From positions 1 to 38,285 of the forward strand of contig LBWG01000017.1 of the NCBI GenBank assembly GCA_000993535.1: a DNA stretch of 38,285 nucleotides, in the 5' to 3' direction. Position numbers and translations under genes: made by a program. Within the stretch, counting starts at the first letter, position 1, and every line of letters begins with the position of its first letter. The notes below the pieces were generated by a model that saw only the letters and a list, made by a program, of their open reading frames with translations, searched no databases and was not told the origin of the DNA. This DNA is from Candidatus Uhrbacteria bacterium GW2011_GWF2_39_13. GTDB lineage: Bacteria > Patescibacteriota > Patescibacteriia > UBA9934 > GWF2-40-263. Below are positions 18,603-28,694 of this stretch, piece after piece.

Positions 18603-20396
18603 ATGTTAGACACTCTGAATAAAATCTGGCAGATATTAAACATCAAAGAAAGATATTCTTTAATAGCGGTTTCCATTCTTATTTTTATCGGTTCAGCGCT
18701 GGAACTTGCCGGTATCGGTATGCTTCTTCCCTTTATAGCTCTGCTGAGCGATGTTGAAAATCTCACGAAAAAATGGTATCTGAAGCTCTTCAGTGATTTT
18801 TTCAAATGCGAGAGTCCTGAATCATTACTGACAATAATGGCTGTCATTCTAATCATATTTTTCATGGCAAAAAACTTTTTCCTCTTCACCCTGACATTTA
18901 TCCAGTCAAAATTCATCAATCATCTGTACAGAAGAATATCTGACACTCTTTTCAAAACTTATATGCACAGCTCTTACGCGTTTCATTTGCAGAAAAACAG
19001 CGCTCATCTTCTGAAAAACCTGCAGGCGGTATATTTTCTTTGCCGGGTGCTGATGAGTTCCGTGATGATACTTTTTTCCGAACTGCTTTTGATATCACTG
19101 ATAGCATGTTTCCTTGTTATTTTATATCCGTACTCTTCGACAGTCATCATATCGCTTATGATTGTATTCAGCTCTCTTTTCTATTATTTCATGAGAAAGA
19201 AAATTAAATACTGGGGAGAAGTCCAGCACGTACAGGAAAAATTTGCCATACAGCACGTAAAACAGGGCCTTGCCGGGATAAAAGAGGCCAAACTGATGGG
19301 ATGCGAAGACCATTTCTGCGATCTTTATGAAAATAATCTCTCAATGATGGCAAAATCTTTTTTTTACCAGGATGTTCTTAATCAGTCCCCGCGACTCTAT
19401 ATAGAAACACTGAGTGTGGTTTTATGTCTTTCTTTTATGATTTATTATTTTCAGACCGGCATGAAGCCGGGAGATGTTTTCATTGAATTTTCGCTTCTTG
19501 CCATAGTAGCCATAAGACTGATGCCCTCCATGAACAGGATAGTATCGGCGCTGGTGCTTATAAGATTTCAACTGCCCAGCTTGCATTTAGTCCATGCAGA
19601 CATATCATCCCTTCAGTTAAAACATGGTAGAGTTAGTGATGAAAAGAAAATTGCCTTCAATAATGTCATCGAACTTGAGAATGTCTCTTTCCGCTATGAA
19701 GGAACTGCGGACGACACACTGAAACACATATCGGTCTCGGTAAAGAAGAACAGTTCAGCGGCTTTTGTCGGCGCTACCGGCGCGGGAAAAACGACTATTG
19801 TTGATATCATCCTTGGACTTTTGAAGCCGCAAAGCGGAAAGGTTATTGTAGATGGATACGACATTCATGATTTTTTGTCATCATGGCAGAAGAGCATAGG
19901 ATATGTGCCGCAGGATATTTCTCTCGCCGATACATCAATAAAGGAAAATATCGCCTTCGGTATTCTCCCTGAAAATGTTGATAACAAAAGATTGGAAAGA
20001 GCAGTCAAGATATCCATGCTTGAAGATTTTATCAGGGAACTTCCGGAAGGACTTGACACTGTCATAGGAGAAGATGGGGTCAGGCTTTCAGGTGGACAGC
20101 GTCAGCGTATCGGCATAGCGAGGGCCCTTTATAACGATCCGGAAATAATTGTACTTGACGAAGGAACGGCATCTTTGGACAATCTCACTGAAGATGCTGT
20201 CATTAAAGCATTGGATCGTTTAAACCGAGAAAAGAAAACTATAATAATCGTCGCTCACAGGCTCTCAACAGTCAGGAGATGCGACAAAATCTACTTTGTT
20301 AAAAACGGACAAATAGCCGCAACTGGAACTTATGATGAATTGATTAAGTCTTCAGATGACTTTGCGCAGATGCTTACAGCGGGCCAGCTCAATTGA
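18603..20396 (+). CDS. ABC transporter, fused permease/ATPase (PglK/MsbA-like lipid-linked saccharide exporter)
   Basis: N-terminal transmembrane region; VGATGAGKTTIVDIILG Walker A; LSGGQRQRIGIARAL; IIVLDEGTASLD. Confidence 0.92.
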   Translation: MLDTLNKIWQILNIKERYSLIAVSILIFIGSALELAGIGMLLPFIALLSDVENLTKKWYLKLFSDFFKCESPESLLTIMAVILIIFFMAKNFFLFTLTFIQSKFINHLYRRISDTLFKTYMHSSYAFHLQKNSAHLLKNLQAVYFLCRVLMSSVMILFSELLLISLIACFLVILYPYSSTVIISLMIVFSSLFYYFMRKKIKYWGEVQHVQEKFAIQHVKQGLAGIKEAKLMGCEDHFCDLYENNLSMMAKSFFYQDVLNQSPRLYIETLSVVLCLSFMIYYFQTGMKPGDVFIEFSLLAIVAIRLMPSMNRIVSALVLIRFQLPSLHLVHADISSLQLKHGRVSDEKKIAFNNVIELENVSFRYEGTADDTLKHISVSVKKNSSAAFVGATGAGKTTIVDIILGLLKPQSGKVIVDGYDIHDFLSSWQKSIGYVPQDISLADTSIKENIAFGILPENVDNKRLERAVKISMLEDFIRELPEGLDTVIGEDGVRLSGGQRQRIGIARALYNDPEIIVLDEGTASLDNLTEDAVIKALDRLNREKKTIIIVAHRLSTVRRCDKIYFVKNGQIAATGTYDELIKSSDDFAQMLTAGQLN

Positions 20397-20434
20397 AAAC
20401 TAAAACCATAAAGCTAACACAGGGAGATATTATA

Positions 20435-21502
20435 ATGGGAAAGAAGCTCAGGATTGCCCTCACTGGTTGCGGTAGAATAGCCCAGAGACATTCCGAACTG
20501 CTGGGGAAGAGTTTAATTGCCGGGGCGGAACTTGTGGCTGTTTCTGATATAAACAGAGAAAAGGCTGAAGATTGCGGAAAAAAATATGCTGTTCCATACT
20601 ATGAGGACTTTAATGTTATGATGGAGAAGGAGAAACCGGATGTGGTTTCGGTATTGACACCCAGCGGACTTCATGCGGAACACGTAATAGCTCTTTCAAA
20701 GTATGGCAAACATATAATTGTAGAAAAGCCAATGGCGTTAACTCTTAACGACGCCGATAATATGATCAGAGCATGTGACTTAAACGGGTGCAGGCTTTTC
20801 GTTGTGAAACAGAACCGTTTCAATTTGCCGGTCGTAAAGCTCAGGGAGGCAATGGACAGTTCCCGTTTTGGAAAAATAGTACTCGGGACAGTTCGTGTAA
20901 GATGGTGTAGGCCTCAGAAATATTACGACGCTGACGCATGGCGCGGAACCTGGGCGCTGGATGGCGGAGTTTTATCCAATCAGGCAAGTCATCATATAGA
21001 TCTGCTTGAATGGATGCTCGGAGATGTTGAAAGCGTTTTTGCGAAAAGTACTACAGCACTAGTCAATATAGAAGCGGAAGACACCGCCGTGGTAGTATTG
21101 AAATTTGTTAGCGGCGCTTTGGGAATTATTGAGGCAACTACTGCCACCCGCCCTAAAGATCTTGAAGGCTCAATCAGCATACTCGGAGAAAAAGGAAGCG
21201 TCGTTATAGAAGGCTTCGCCGTCAATGAACTTAAGACTTGGAATTTCACGCAGATGCCTCCTGATGAAAATGATGTTATCAAAAAATATTCGGTAAACCC
21301 TCCCGACGTTTACGGCTTCGGTCACAAGGCATATTACGAACATGTTGTTGACTGTATAAACAATAATCGCCATCAGTTGGTTGACGGTCTTGAGGGCAGG
21401 AAAAGTCTCGAACTGATATCCGCGATATATGAATCAATCGAAACAGGAAAAGAGGTTTTTCTGAGATTCAAACCGAGTAAATGCAAGCTGGGACATAAAT
21501 AA
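20435..21502 (+). CDS. Gfo/Idh/MocA oxidoreductase (WbpB/WlbA-like)
   Basis: LRIALTGCGRIAQRHSELL; VSVLTPSGLHAEHVIALSKYGKHIIVEKPMALT. ATG 20435 preceded by AGGGAGA; the 20393 start lies in the upstream gene overlap. Confidence 0.88.
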   Translation: MGKKLRIALTGCGRIAQRHSELLGKSLIAGAELVAVSDINREKAEDCGKKYAVPYYEDFNVMMEKEKPDVVSVLTPSGLHAEHVIALSKYGKHIIVEKPMALTLNDADNMIRACDLNGCRLFVVKQNRFNLPVVKLREAMDSSRFGKIVLGTVRVRWCRPQKYYDADAWRGTWALDGGVLSNQASHHIDLLEWMLGDVESVFAKSTTALVNIEAEDTAVVVLKFVSGALGIIEATTATRPKDLEGSISILGEKGSVVIEGFAVNELKTWNFTQMPPDENDVIKKYSVNPPDVYGFGHKAYYEHVVDCINNNRHQLVDGLEGRKSLELISAIYESIETGKEVFLRFKPSKCKLGHK

Positions 21503-21520
21503 TAGAAAGGCTGAGTTTCA

Positions 21521-21982
21521 ATGACCCCCTCTATCAAAAATATCGATATTGTTGATGTTGAATTCGGTGAAAATGTAACTGTTGTAAAGCCTGTCAATCT
21601 CTACGGCTGCAGGATTGGCGACGGAACCTTTGTCGGCCCATTCGTCGAGATACAGAGAAATGCCGTTGTCGGCAAAAATTGCAAGATACAGTCCCATGCG
21701 TTCATTTGCGAACTTGTGGAAATAGGCGATAATTGTGTAGTTTCCCACGGCGTTATGTTTATCAACGATCTTTTCAAAACAGGCAAACCAGCTTTTCGTG
21801 ATAAAACATTATGGAAGGCCACAAAAATAGGTTCAAATGTTCTTTTCGGTTCAAACTCGACAATACTTCCAGTAACAATTGTCGATGGAGTAGTCATCGG
21901 AGCCGGTTCTGTTGTTACAAAAAACCTGCTGATTAAAGGAATCTATGCGGGAAACCCGGCGAAACTTTTAAGAAAACTTTAA
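21521..21982 (+). CDS. Left-handed beta-helix N-acetyltransferase (WbpD/WlbB-like)
   Basis: Hexapeptide-repeat pattern: IGDGTFVGPFVEIQRNAVVGKNCKIQSHAFICELVEIGDNCVVSHGVMFIND...VVIGAGSVVTKNL..GIYAGNPAKLLR. Confidence 0.9.
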   Translation: MTPSIKNIDIVDVEFGENVTVVKPVNLYGCRIGDGTFVGPFVEIQRNAVVGKNCKIQSHAFICELVEIGDNCVVSHGVMFINDLFKTGKPAFRDKTLWKATKIGSNVLFGSNSTILPVTIVDGVVIGAGSVVTKNLLIKGIYAGNPAKLLRKL

Positions 21983-21996
21983 ATTCGGAGTGATTT

Positions 21997-23106
21997 ATGA
22001 ACGTCCCATTTGTTGATTTAAAATGTCAATACGCTAATATCAAAGACAAAATTGATTCTGCAATAAAAAACGTGGTAGAGGAAACTGCCTTTATCCGAGG
22101 AAAATACGTTGAGAACTTTGAAAAAAGTTATGCGTCTGAATATGGCGTAAAAAACTGTGTAAGTGTCGGCAATGGTACAGAAGGCATTTACATAGCACTG
22201 AAAATGCTGGGCATCGGCCCCGGCGATGAAGTCATAACTACCGCATGCAGTTGGATTGCCACTTCGGAAACCATCACACAGACTGGGGCAAAACCTGTTT
22301 TTGTTGACATAAACCCTGACTGTTATACAATAAATACATCTCTGATAAGAGGTAAAATCACTAAGAAAACTAAAGCAATTATTCCTGTGCATTTTTACGG
22401 ACAGCCTGCCGATATGGATAAAATAATGGCAATTGCTCAGGAATATGGGCTTTATGTTATTGAAGATTGCGCACAGGCGCACTTTGCGATGTTTAGAGGG
22501 AAAAAGGTCGGAACTATCGGTAATGTCGGGGTGTTCAGTTTTTATCCCAGCAAAAATCTCGGAGCATATGGCGATGCGGGCTGCATAATTACCGATAATG
22601 ATGAACTCGCTTATAAGATGCGCCTTTATGCAAACCATGGCTCCGTAAATAAGGTTGATCACTTGTTCGAAGGTATAAACAGCAGAATGGACGGACTTCA
22701 GGCTTCAGTGCTTTTGACAAAACTTCCTTATATTCATGAATGGAACAAAAGACGATATGAAAACGCGATGATTTATAATTCTCTTCTGAAGGATTTTGAA
22801 AAAATAAAAATTCCTGTCGTAAGAGATGAATGCCAGCACGTGTTTCATGTCTATGCGATAAGAGCGGAACAGAGAGACGAACTAAAGGAATTCCTTTCTT
22901 CAAATGGCATTCAAACGGTGCTTCACTATCCCAGAGCACTGCCGTTTCTTTCGGCATATAAGTATTTGAATCACGATAAAGATGATTTCCCTGTAGCTTA
23001 CAAACACCAGACGGCAATCTTGTCGCTTCCGATGTATCCGGAACTTGAAAGAGCACAGATTGAATATGTTGTGAAAAAAATAAAAGAGTTCTACAAGTCA
23101 AAATGA
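21997..23106 (+). CDS. DegT/DnrJ/EryC1/StrS aminotransferase (WbpE-like)
   Basis: VPFVDLKCQY; SVGNGTEGIYIALKMLGIGPGDEVITTACSWIATSE; VIEDCAQAH; FSFYPSKNLGAYGDAGCIITD. Confidence 0.93.
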   Translation: MNVPFVDLKCQYANIKDKIDSAIKNVVEETAFIRGKYVENFEKSYASEYGVKNCVSVGNGTEGIYIALKMLGIGPGDEVITTACSWIATSETITQTGAKPVFVDINPDCYTINTSLIRGKITKKTKAIIPVHFYGQPADMDKIMAIAQEYGLYVIEDCAQAHFAMFRGKKVGTIGNVGVFSFYPSKNLGAYGDAGCIITDNDELAYKMRLYANHGSVNKVDHLFEGINSRMDGLQASVLLTKLPYIHEWNKRRYENAMIYNSLLKDFEKIKIPVVRDECQHVFHVYAIRAEQRDELKEFLSSNGIQTVLHYPRALPFLSAYKYLNHDKDDFPVAYKHQTAILSLPMYPELERAQIEYVVKKIKEFYKSK

Positions 23107-24290
23107 GTTATACCCTGGCCAAGATAACAAGTTTCTATCCGGGATACCTTAGAAATTATTATGAACGCTTTCCCGGCATCACTGAAAAATCCTATTCGGA
23201 ACAGTTTGACCACTTGATGTCAGACTCTTTTGGCTGGGCAGATTATTTCGCGAAAAATCTCAGGTTACTGGGAGTAAATGCCCATGAAATTGTTTTCAAC
23301 ATTAAGCCTCTTCAGGAAACCTGGGGTAAAGAAAATAATGTTAAAAATAATGAGTTGAAGCATATACTGATTGAACAATTGAGAAGTATAAAACCGGATG
23401 TTCTTTTTATCGAAGACGCGTTCAAACTAAATGGCGACTGGGTAGAATATGTAAGAAAGGAAATTCCATCCGTAAAACAGGTTTTCGGATGGTGTGCCGT
23501 AAATTACTCAAAAAAGGACTTTGATAATTTCAAACCATTTGACTATATGCTGTCCTGCACTCCCGGTTTCAGGGATGAATTTATAAGGAACGGAAAGAAA
23601 TCATATCTTTTATATCATGCATTTGAGAAAAATATTCTCACTAAAATTGAACCTATGAATGAACACAGAGATAAAGACATAATTTTCATTGGCTCTATTA
23701 TATTACAGGAAGCTTTTCATCTTAAAAGGCTTGAAATTCTGAAAAAGCTCAATGACGCGGAAGTAAAGCTGGAAATTTACTCTGTTCTCAAGCGGCATGA
23801 TAAATATAAAAATTTTCTGAAGCAGATATATCAATTCCTGAGAAAGTTTTTTTCATTCCTTAAATCCCCAAATATGCAGGCCTTTCCGATGAATATAATT
23901 GACGATTACAATACATTATGCTCAATATGCAAAACGCCTGTTTACGGGATAGAAATGTTTAGGACCATGTCGAAAGCTAAAATATGTTTCAACAATCATA
24001 TAGACGCGGCGGGTGAATATGCGGGCAACATGAGACTCTTTGAAGCGACAGGAGTAGGCACATGCCTGCTTACTGATCATAAAAAAAACATTCCCGAAAT
24101 ATTTGAAGCCGACAAAGAAATTGTAACATATAAAAGTGTTGATGAGTGCATAGAGAAAACCTTATGGCTCCTCAGCCATGACAAGGCAAGAGAAGAAATT
24201 GCTTTATCCGGTCAGAAACGGGTACTGAAGGAACATACCTATTACCACAGAGCAGAACAGTTGAATGATATAATTGCGAAAAACTTTTAA
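23103..24290 (+). CDS. Glycosyltransferase (CgeB/GT4-like)
   Basis: KAKICFNNHIDAAGEYAGNMRLFEATGVGTCLLTDHKKNIPEIFEADKEIVTYKSVDECIEKTLWLL. Confidence 0.8.
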   Translation: MSYTLAKITSFYPGYLRNYYERFPGITEKSYSEQFDHLMSDSFGWADYFAKNLRLLGVNAHEIVFNIKPLQETWGKENNVKNNELKHILIEQLRSIKPDVLFIEDAFKLNGDWVEYVRKEIPSVKQVFGWCAVNYSKKDFDNFKPFDYMLSCTPGFRDEFIRNGKKSYLLYHAFEKNILTKIEPMNEHRDKDIIFIGSIILQEAFHLKRLEILKKLNDAEVKLEIYSVLKRHDKYKNFLKQIYQFLRKFFSFLKSPNMQAFPMNIIDDYNTLCSICKTPVYGIEMFRTMSKAKICFNNHIDAAGEYAGNMRLFEATGVGTCLLTDHKKNIPEIFEADKEIVTYKSVDECIEKTLWLLSHDKAREEIALSGQKRVLKEHTYYHRAEQLNDIIAKNF

Positions 24291-24301
24291 GAGTCTTCAT
24301 T

Positions 24302-25135
24302 ATGAAAAAGCTCATCAAAAATATAATTAAAGACATTCTTCCCCCGTTCTTCTATAGAACCATTTTGGATTTCACCGCGCAATTAACTTTTTCAGGTTCA
24401 TATTCCAGTTGGCAGGAGGCACAAGCGTTATCCAAAGGATATAATGATTCTGCTATTATTGATAAGGTATTGACCGCTGCTTTGTCAGTAAAAAATGGAA
24501 AGGCCGCATACGAAAGAGATTCTGTGCTTTTCAATAAGATTGAATACTCATGGCCGCTTCTCACGGGACTTATGCTTGCGGCTTCTTACAGAAAAAAAGA
24601 TTTTTCAGTGCTGGACTTTGGAGGGGCTTTCGGCAGCAGTTACTTTCAAAACAAAAAATTCATTGATGCCATCGGCAATGTGAAATGGCATATCGTAGAG
24701 CAGACAGAATTTGTAAGGCGTGGAAAAGAAAATATGGAGAACGAATATCTTCTGTTTCATGAGAGCATTGTTTCAGCCCTCGCTTCTGCCGGGTGTTTTG
24801 ATGCTGCGCTCTTATCAAGTGTTCTTCAGTATCTTGAAACCCCCTATGAAACACTTGAGCAGATTATCTCAATGGACCTGCCATACATTATCATTGACAG
24901 AACACCTCTCTACAAAGGACTCAATGACCGACTTACAGTTCAAAAAGTTCATCCATCTATCTATGATGCCAGCTATCCGGCGTGGATATTATCAGAGAAC
25001 AAAATGCTGAAATGCATATCTGACCAATATAATATCATCAGCCAGTTTGTATCACTCGGTGGAAATATCAGGCTTGTGAAGCCTGACGGGATGGCGACTT
25101 ACACAGGTTTTATACTCAAGAGAAAGAAAAACTGA
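24302..25135 (+). CDS. Methyltransferase, TIGR04325-like
   Basis: SGSYSSWQEAQALSKGYND...YERDSVLFNKIEYSWPLLTGLMLAA...FSVLDFGGAFGSSYFQNKKF. Confidence 0.75.
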   Translation: MKKLIKNIIKDILPPFFYRTILDFTAQLTFSGSYSSWQEAQALSKGYNDSAIIDKVLTAALSVKNGKAAYERDSVLFNKIEYSWPLLTGLMLAASYRKKDFSVLDFGGAFGSSYFQNKKFIDAIGNVKWHIVEQTEFVRRGKENMENEYLLFHESIVSALASAGCFDAALLSSVLQYLETPYETLEQIISMDLPYIIIDRTPLYKGLNDRLTVQKVHPSIYDASYPAWILSENKMLKCISDQYNIISQFVSLGGNIRLVKPDGMATYTGFILKRKKN

Positions 25136-25137
25136 TC

Positions 25138-26097
25138 GTGGATATATTTAAAAATATTCTTTCAATGGATGAATTTAAAGATAAACCGCCGGTTCTGGTT
25201 GATATCGGAGCATCCGCGTGTATTCATGCAAAATGGAAGGATATTGCAAAGTGGTCTATTTGTATCGCATTTGATCCTGATATGCGCGAAATGGATTATA
25301 TTGGCAAGGAAGACAAGCGCTTCAAGAAGCTTTATGTGTTTCCTGATATTGTCCATGAATCTATAAATGGAGAAATAGATTTTTACCTTACAGCCTCCCC
25401 CCAGTGCTCAAGTATTTTGCGTCCTGATAAAGAAGCTCTTCAGCCGTGGTATTTTGCAGGATTATTTGAACTTAATGACAAGAAAAAATTTAAATCTATT
25501 ACCCTCAGCCATGTTCTGAATAAACTCGCCATAAATCATATTGACTGGTTCAAGGCAGATTCACAGGGAACAGATTTAAGACTTTTTAAAAGTCTTGAAG
25601 AGCGTATTATTAAAAATATCACTGTTGCGGAATTTGAACCCGGATTAATTAATTCATATATTGGCGAAGACAAGTTATGGCCGTTGCTTAAATTTATGGA
25701 TACGTTGAACAGCTTCTGGATTTCAGACGTTAAAATCAAAGGGAGTCAATTTTTCCCTGCTGAACTTTTGAAAAAATATCTCTCACCTTTCACAAGCAAG
25801 TTGATTTCAAGTGCCGTGAAGAGTTCGCCGGGATGGGCCGAAATTTCTTACCTAAATAAAATGGAAACTGTAACTGAAAGAAGGCAACTGCTGTTTGCCT
25901 GGATTACCGCAATGATAGAGCGCCAATATGGATTTGCTCTCTACGTGGCAGATAAGGGCACAAAATTGCAGGATAACAGAATTTTCAGTGAACTGATTAC
26001 AATTACAATAAAAGAGTTTAAAAAGTCTTCGCTGAACAGCGGATTATTAAAAAAAGCATTCGCCAAATTATTTCATATGTTTAAATTAAGAACATGA
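25138..26097 (+). CDS. FkbM-like methyltransferase
   Basis: PPVLVDIGASACIHAKWKDI...FDPD; INHIDWFKADSQGTDLRLFKSL. GTG start. Confidence 0.7.
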   Translation: MDIFKNILSMDEFKDKPPVLVDIGASACIHAKWKDIAKWSICIAFDPDMREMDYIGKEDKRFKKLYVFPDIVHESINGEIDFYLTASPQCSSILRPDKEALQPWYFAGLFELNDKKKFKSITLSHVLNKLAINHIDWFKADSQGTDLRLFKSLEERIIKNITVAEFEPGLINSYIGEDKLWPLLKFMDTLNSFWISDVKIKGSQFFPAELLKKYLSPFTSKLISSAVKSSPGWAEISYLNKMETVTERRQLLFAWITAMIERQYGFALYVADKGTKLQDNRIFSELITITIKEFKKSSLNSGLLKKAFAKLFHMFKLRT

Positions 26098-26124
26098 TAT
26101 TATAATTTATATTGGGGATTTGCA

Positions 26125-27105
26125 ATGGGAAAAATATTTCAAAACAAAAAAGTACTGATAACTGGCGGGTTGGGTTTTATCGGCTCAAATCTCGCAAAAC
26201 GACTCGTCAAAATGAATGCTGAGGTAACTATCGTCGACAGCCTGATACCGGAATATGGCGGCAATTTATTCAATATAAAAGGATTCGAGGATAGGCTTAA
26301 AATAAATATTTCAGATGTCCGTGATGTTCACAGCATGAAATATCTTGTGCAGGGAATGGATTACCTTTTCAATCTTGCCGGACAGACCAGTCACATGGAT
26401 TCCATGTCCGACCCTTTTACCGACTTGGAAATAAACAGCAAGGCACAACTGTCGATACTTGAGGCCTGTAGAAAAAACAACCCTGACATAAAAATTGTTT
26501 TTGCCAGTACACGACAAATATATGGACGTCCACAGTATTTACCCGTCGATGAAAAACATCCATCAGCCCCCATTGATGTCAACGGAATAAATAAGTTGGC
26601 AGGAGAACAGTATCATGTTCTTTACAACAACGTTTACGGGATCCGTTGCAGCATTTTGAGATTGACCAATACTTACGGGCCAGGAATGAGGATAAAAGAC
26701 GCCAGGCAGACGTTTGTAGGAATATGGATTAAAAACGCTATCGAGGGAAAACCGTTTGAAGTTTGGGGGGGCGAACAGCTGAGAGACTTTACCTTTGTTG
26801 ATGACGCAGTAAACGCATTTCTTCTTTGCGCAGCAAAAGATAATGCTAATGGAAAAGTTTATAATTTAGGCGGAGAACGCAACTTTACGCTGAAGAAACT
26901 GGCGAAAATTATTGAAACTTTTTCTGGATGCGAGTACCATATCAGAGATTTTCCATCTGATAGAAAAGTCATAGATATCGGCGACTATTATTCAGATTAT
27001 AGCAAAATTAAATCCGAATTGAACTGGGAACCTGAAACATCTCTTGAAACAGGTATGAAACATACATTTAACTTCTACAAAGCAGCTATCAATCATTATC
27101 TTTAA
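26125..27105 (+). CDS. NAD-dependent epimerase/dehydratase-like (extended SDR)
   Basis: KVLITGGLGFIGSNLAKRLV; FASTRQIYGRPQYLPVDEKHP; IDVNGINKLAGEQYH; LRLTNTYGPGM. Confidence 0.9.
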   Translation: MGKIFQNKKVLITGGLGFIGSNLAKRLVKMNAEVTIVDSLIPEYGGNLFNIKGFEDRLKINISDVRDVHSMKYLVQGMDYLFNLAGQTSHMDSMSDPFTDLEINSKAQLSILEACRKNNPDIKIVFASTRQIYGRPQYLPVDEKHPSAPIDVNGINKLAGEQYHVLYNNVYGIRCSILRLTNTYGPGMRIKDARQTFVGIWIKNAIEGKPFEVWGGEQLRDFTFVDDAVNAFLLCAAKDNANGKVYNLGGERNFTLKKLAKIIETFSGCEYHIRDFPSDRKVIDIGDYYSDYSKIKSELNWEPETSLETGMKHTFNFYKAAINHYL

Positions 27106-27125
27106 GACTGAAGAGTAATTTTATA

Positions 27126-28694
27126 ATGAACTGTAAATTTCGCCAGGGGCCAGTTGTTCTTGTCTCCAGGAAAATACAATATGTTTTTCCTTTGGCTTAC
27201 GCATATCTCGCGGCTTACCTTAAACAGCATGGCGAACATGTTATTATTCTTTTCAAAGAATATCCTCCTGAAAAAATGGCCAGTTTAATTTTAGAACTTA
27301 ATCCGCTTCTTGTGGGATTTGGAAATCTTTATCCTGAACTCAAGGAAACCGCTGATATAATCAGTATTCTTAATAAACGCGACAGACAGTTCCCTGTCGT
27401 CATAGGGGGACAGATGGTTTCTCCCACCCCTGAATTTGCCGTTAAAATAACAGGCGCTGATTTCGGGATAACAGGAGAAGGCGAGATTACCCTTCATAAA
27501 CTTGTACTCGCGTTGCGTGAGGCAAAAGACCCCCTTGAAATCAAAGGGCTTGCAGTCAGGCAGGGTAATGATGTAATCATGACCGGACCAGGAGAGTTCA
27601 TAGAAGATATTTCCCAGTTGCCTAAAATTCCATACGAACTCTTTCCCGCTGATAAATGGCTGCCTATTGGGAAATGGTATGCCGGATTTGTTCCGAATTC
27701 TTTCTGGCATTACGATGACAGGGTCGTCAATATTCATGGTGGACGGGGATGTCCATTCAATTGTAATTTCTGCTATCACCACAGCAAGCCAAGGTATCGC
27801 TCCATTGAAAGCATGATGGCAGAGGCCAGTGAATATTTGGATAAGTTTGACGCCAATATTCTTTATTTTTCCGATGATACCGTGTTAATGTCCCCTAACA
27901 GGGCAAAGGAGCTTGTCAAGGGGATAAGGCAGTTAAACAGGAAAGTGAAATTTTCAGTTTCCACCAGATTTGATATTATTGCCCGAATGGATGATAATCT
28001 GCTCAATGAACTTCATGATGCAGGTTGTATTATTATGGGACTTGGTTTTGAATCAGGCTCAGACCGTATCCTTGATATTATCGGGAAAAATTTCACCGTT
28101 GATGTAATGCTCTCTGGTGTTGAACGTCTAAAAAAAGCAGGCATACTTCCTACTGGCAATATAATGGTAGGTCAGTATACAGAAACTGCAGCTGATGTTG
28201 AGGCATCAATCCAGCTCATGAAAAGAAGTCTTGAGATTTTCCCGCAGATGGAATACAGCTTTTCCCTTTGTACGCCATTCCCCGGTTCTGCACTTTATAA
28301 TATGATAATGGAAAAGGGCCTTTTAAAAGACGATCAAGATTTTTATAACAAATTCTTCTCAGGCAATGATGCTGATTCATGGAAGCTGATTGTTAATCTT
28401 TCGGCGATGACAGACAAACAAGTCCATGAAATGTACAGTAAATTGACTCATGAATACACTGAAACCAAAAAGAGACTTTTCAGTCCTTTATTGAAATACA
28501 TATACTATTCACAAATTGCTTATTATCGTTTATGGCGAATTTCCGACAGAGTAATAACGAGAATTTTACCGGGCAGTACTCCATCAGGCATACCAAGAAG
28601 CCTCGTTTCCGGTATTTACGACTGTGCCCAGAGATATACTCAGAAAATAAACTGGAAACTAAGAAAACTTGATAGCTTCCTCAAAAATGAATAA
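27126..28694 (+). CDS. B12-binding-domain radical SAM protein
   Basis: GGQMVSPTPEFAVKITGADFGITGEGE; GGRGCPFNCNFCYHH; STRFDIIARMDDNLLNELHDAGCIIMGLGFESGS. Confidence 0.92.
   Translation: MNCKFRQGPVVLVSRKIQYVFPLAYAYLAAYLKQHGEHVIILFKEYPPEKMASLILELNPLLVGFGNLYPELKETADIISILNKRDRQFPVVIGGQMVSPTPEFAVKITGADFGITGEGEITLHKLVLALREAKDPLEIKGLAVRQGNDVIMTGPGEFIEDISQLPKIPYELFPADKWLPIGKWYAGFVPNSFWHYDDRVVNIHGGRGCPFNCNFCYHHSKPRYRSIESMMAEASEYLDKFDANILYFSDDTVLMSPNRAKELVKGIRQLNRKVKFSVSTRFDIIARMDDNLLNELHDAGCIIMGLGFESGSDRILDIIGKNFTVDVMLSGVERLKKAGILPTGNIMVGQYTETAADVEASIQLMKRSLEIFPQMEYSFSLCTPFPGSALYNMIMEKGLLKDDQDFYNKFFSGNDADSWKLIVNLSAMTDKQVHEMYSKLTHEYTETKKRLFSPLLKYIYYSQIAYYRLWRISDRVITRILPGSTPSGIPRSLVSGIYDCAQRYTQKINWKLRKLDSFLKNE

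Noticed and set aside
22018-22662. 214-aa minus-strand ORF
   Set aside because: Fully antisense to a clear DegT aminotransferase. Composition (Cys/Phe/Ile-rich) is typical of a shadow ORF. The many other minus-strand ORFs between 1754 and 30935 were rejected for the same reason.
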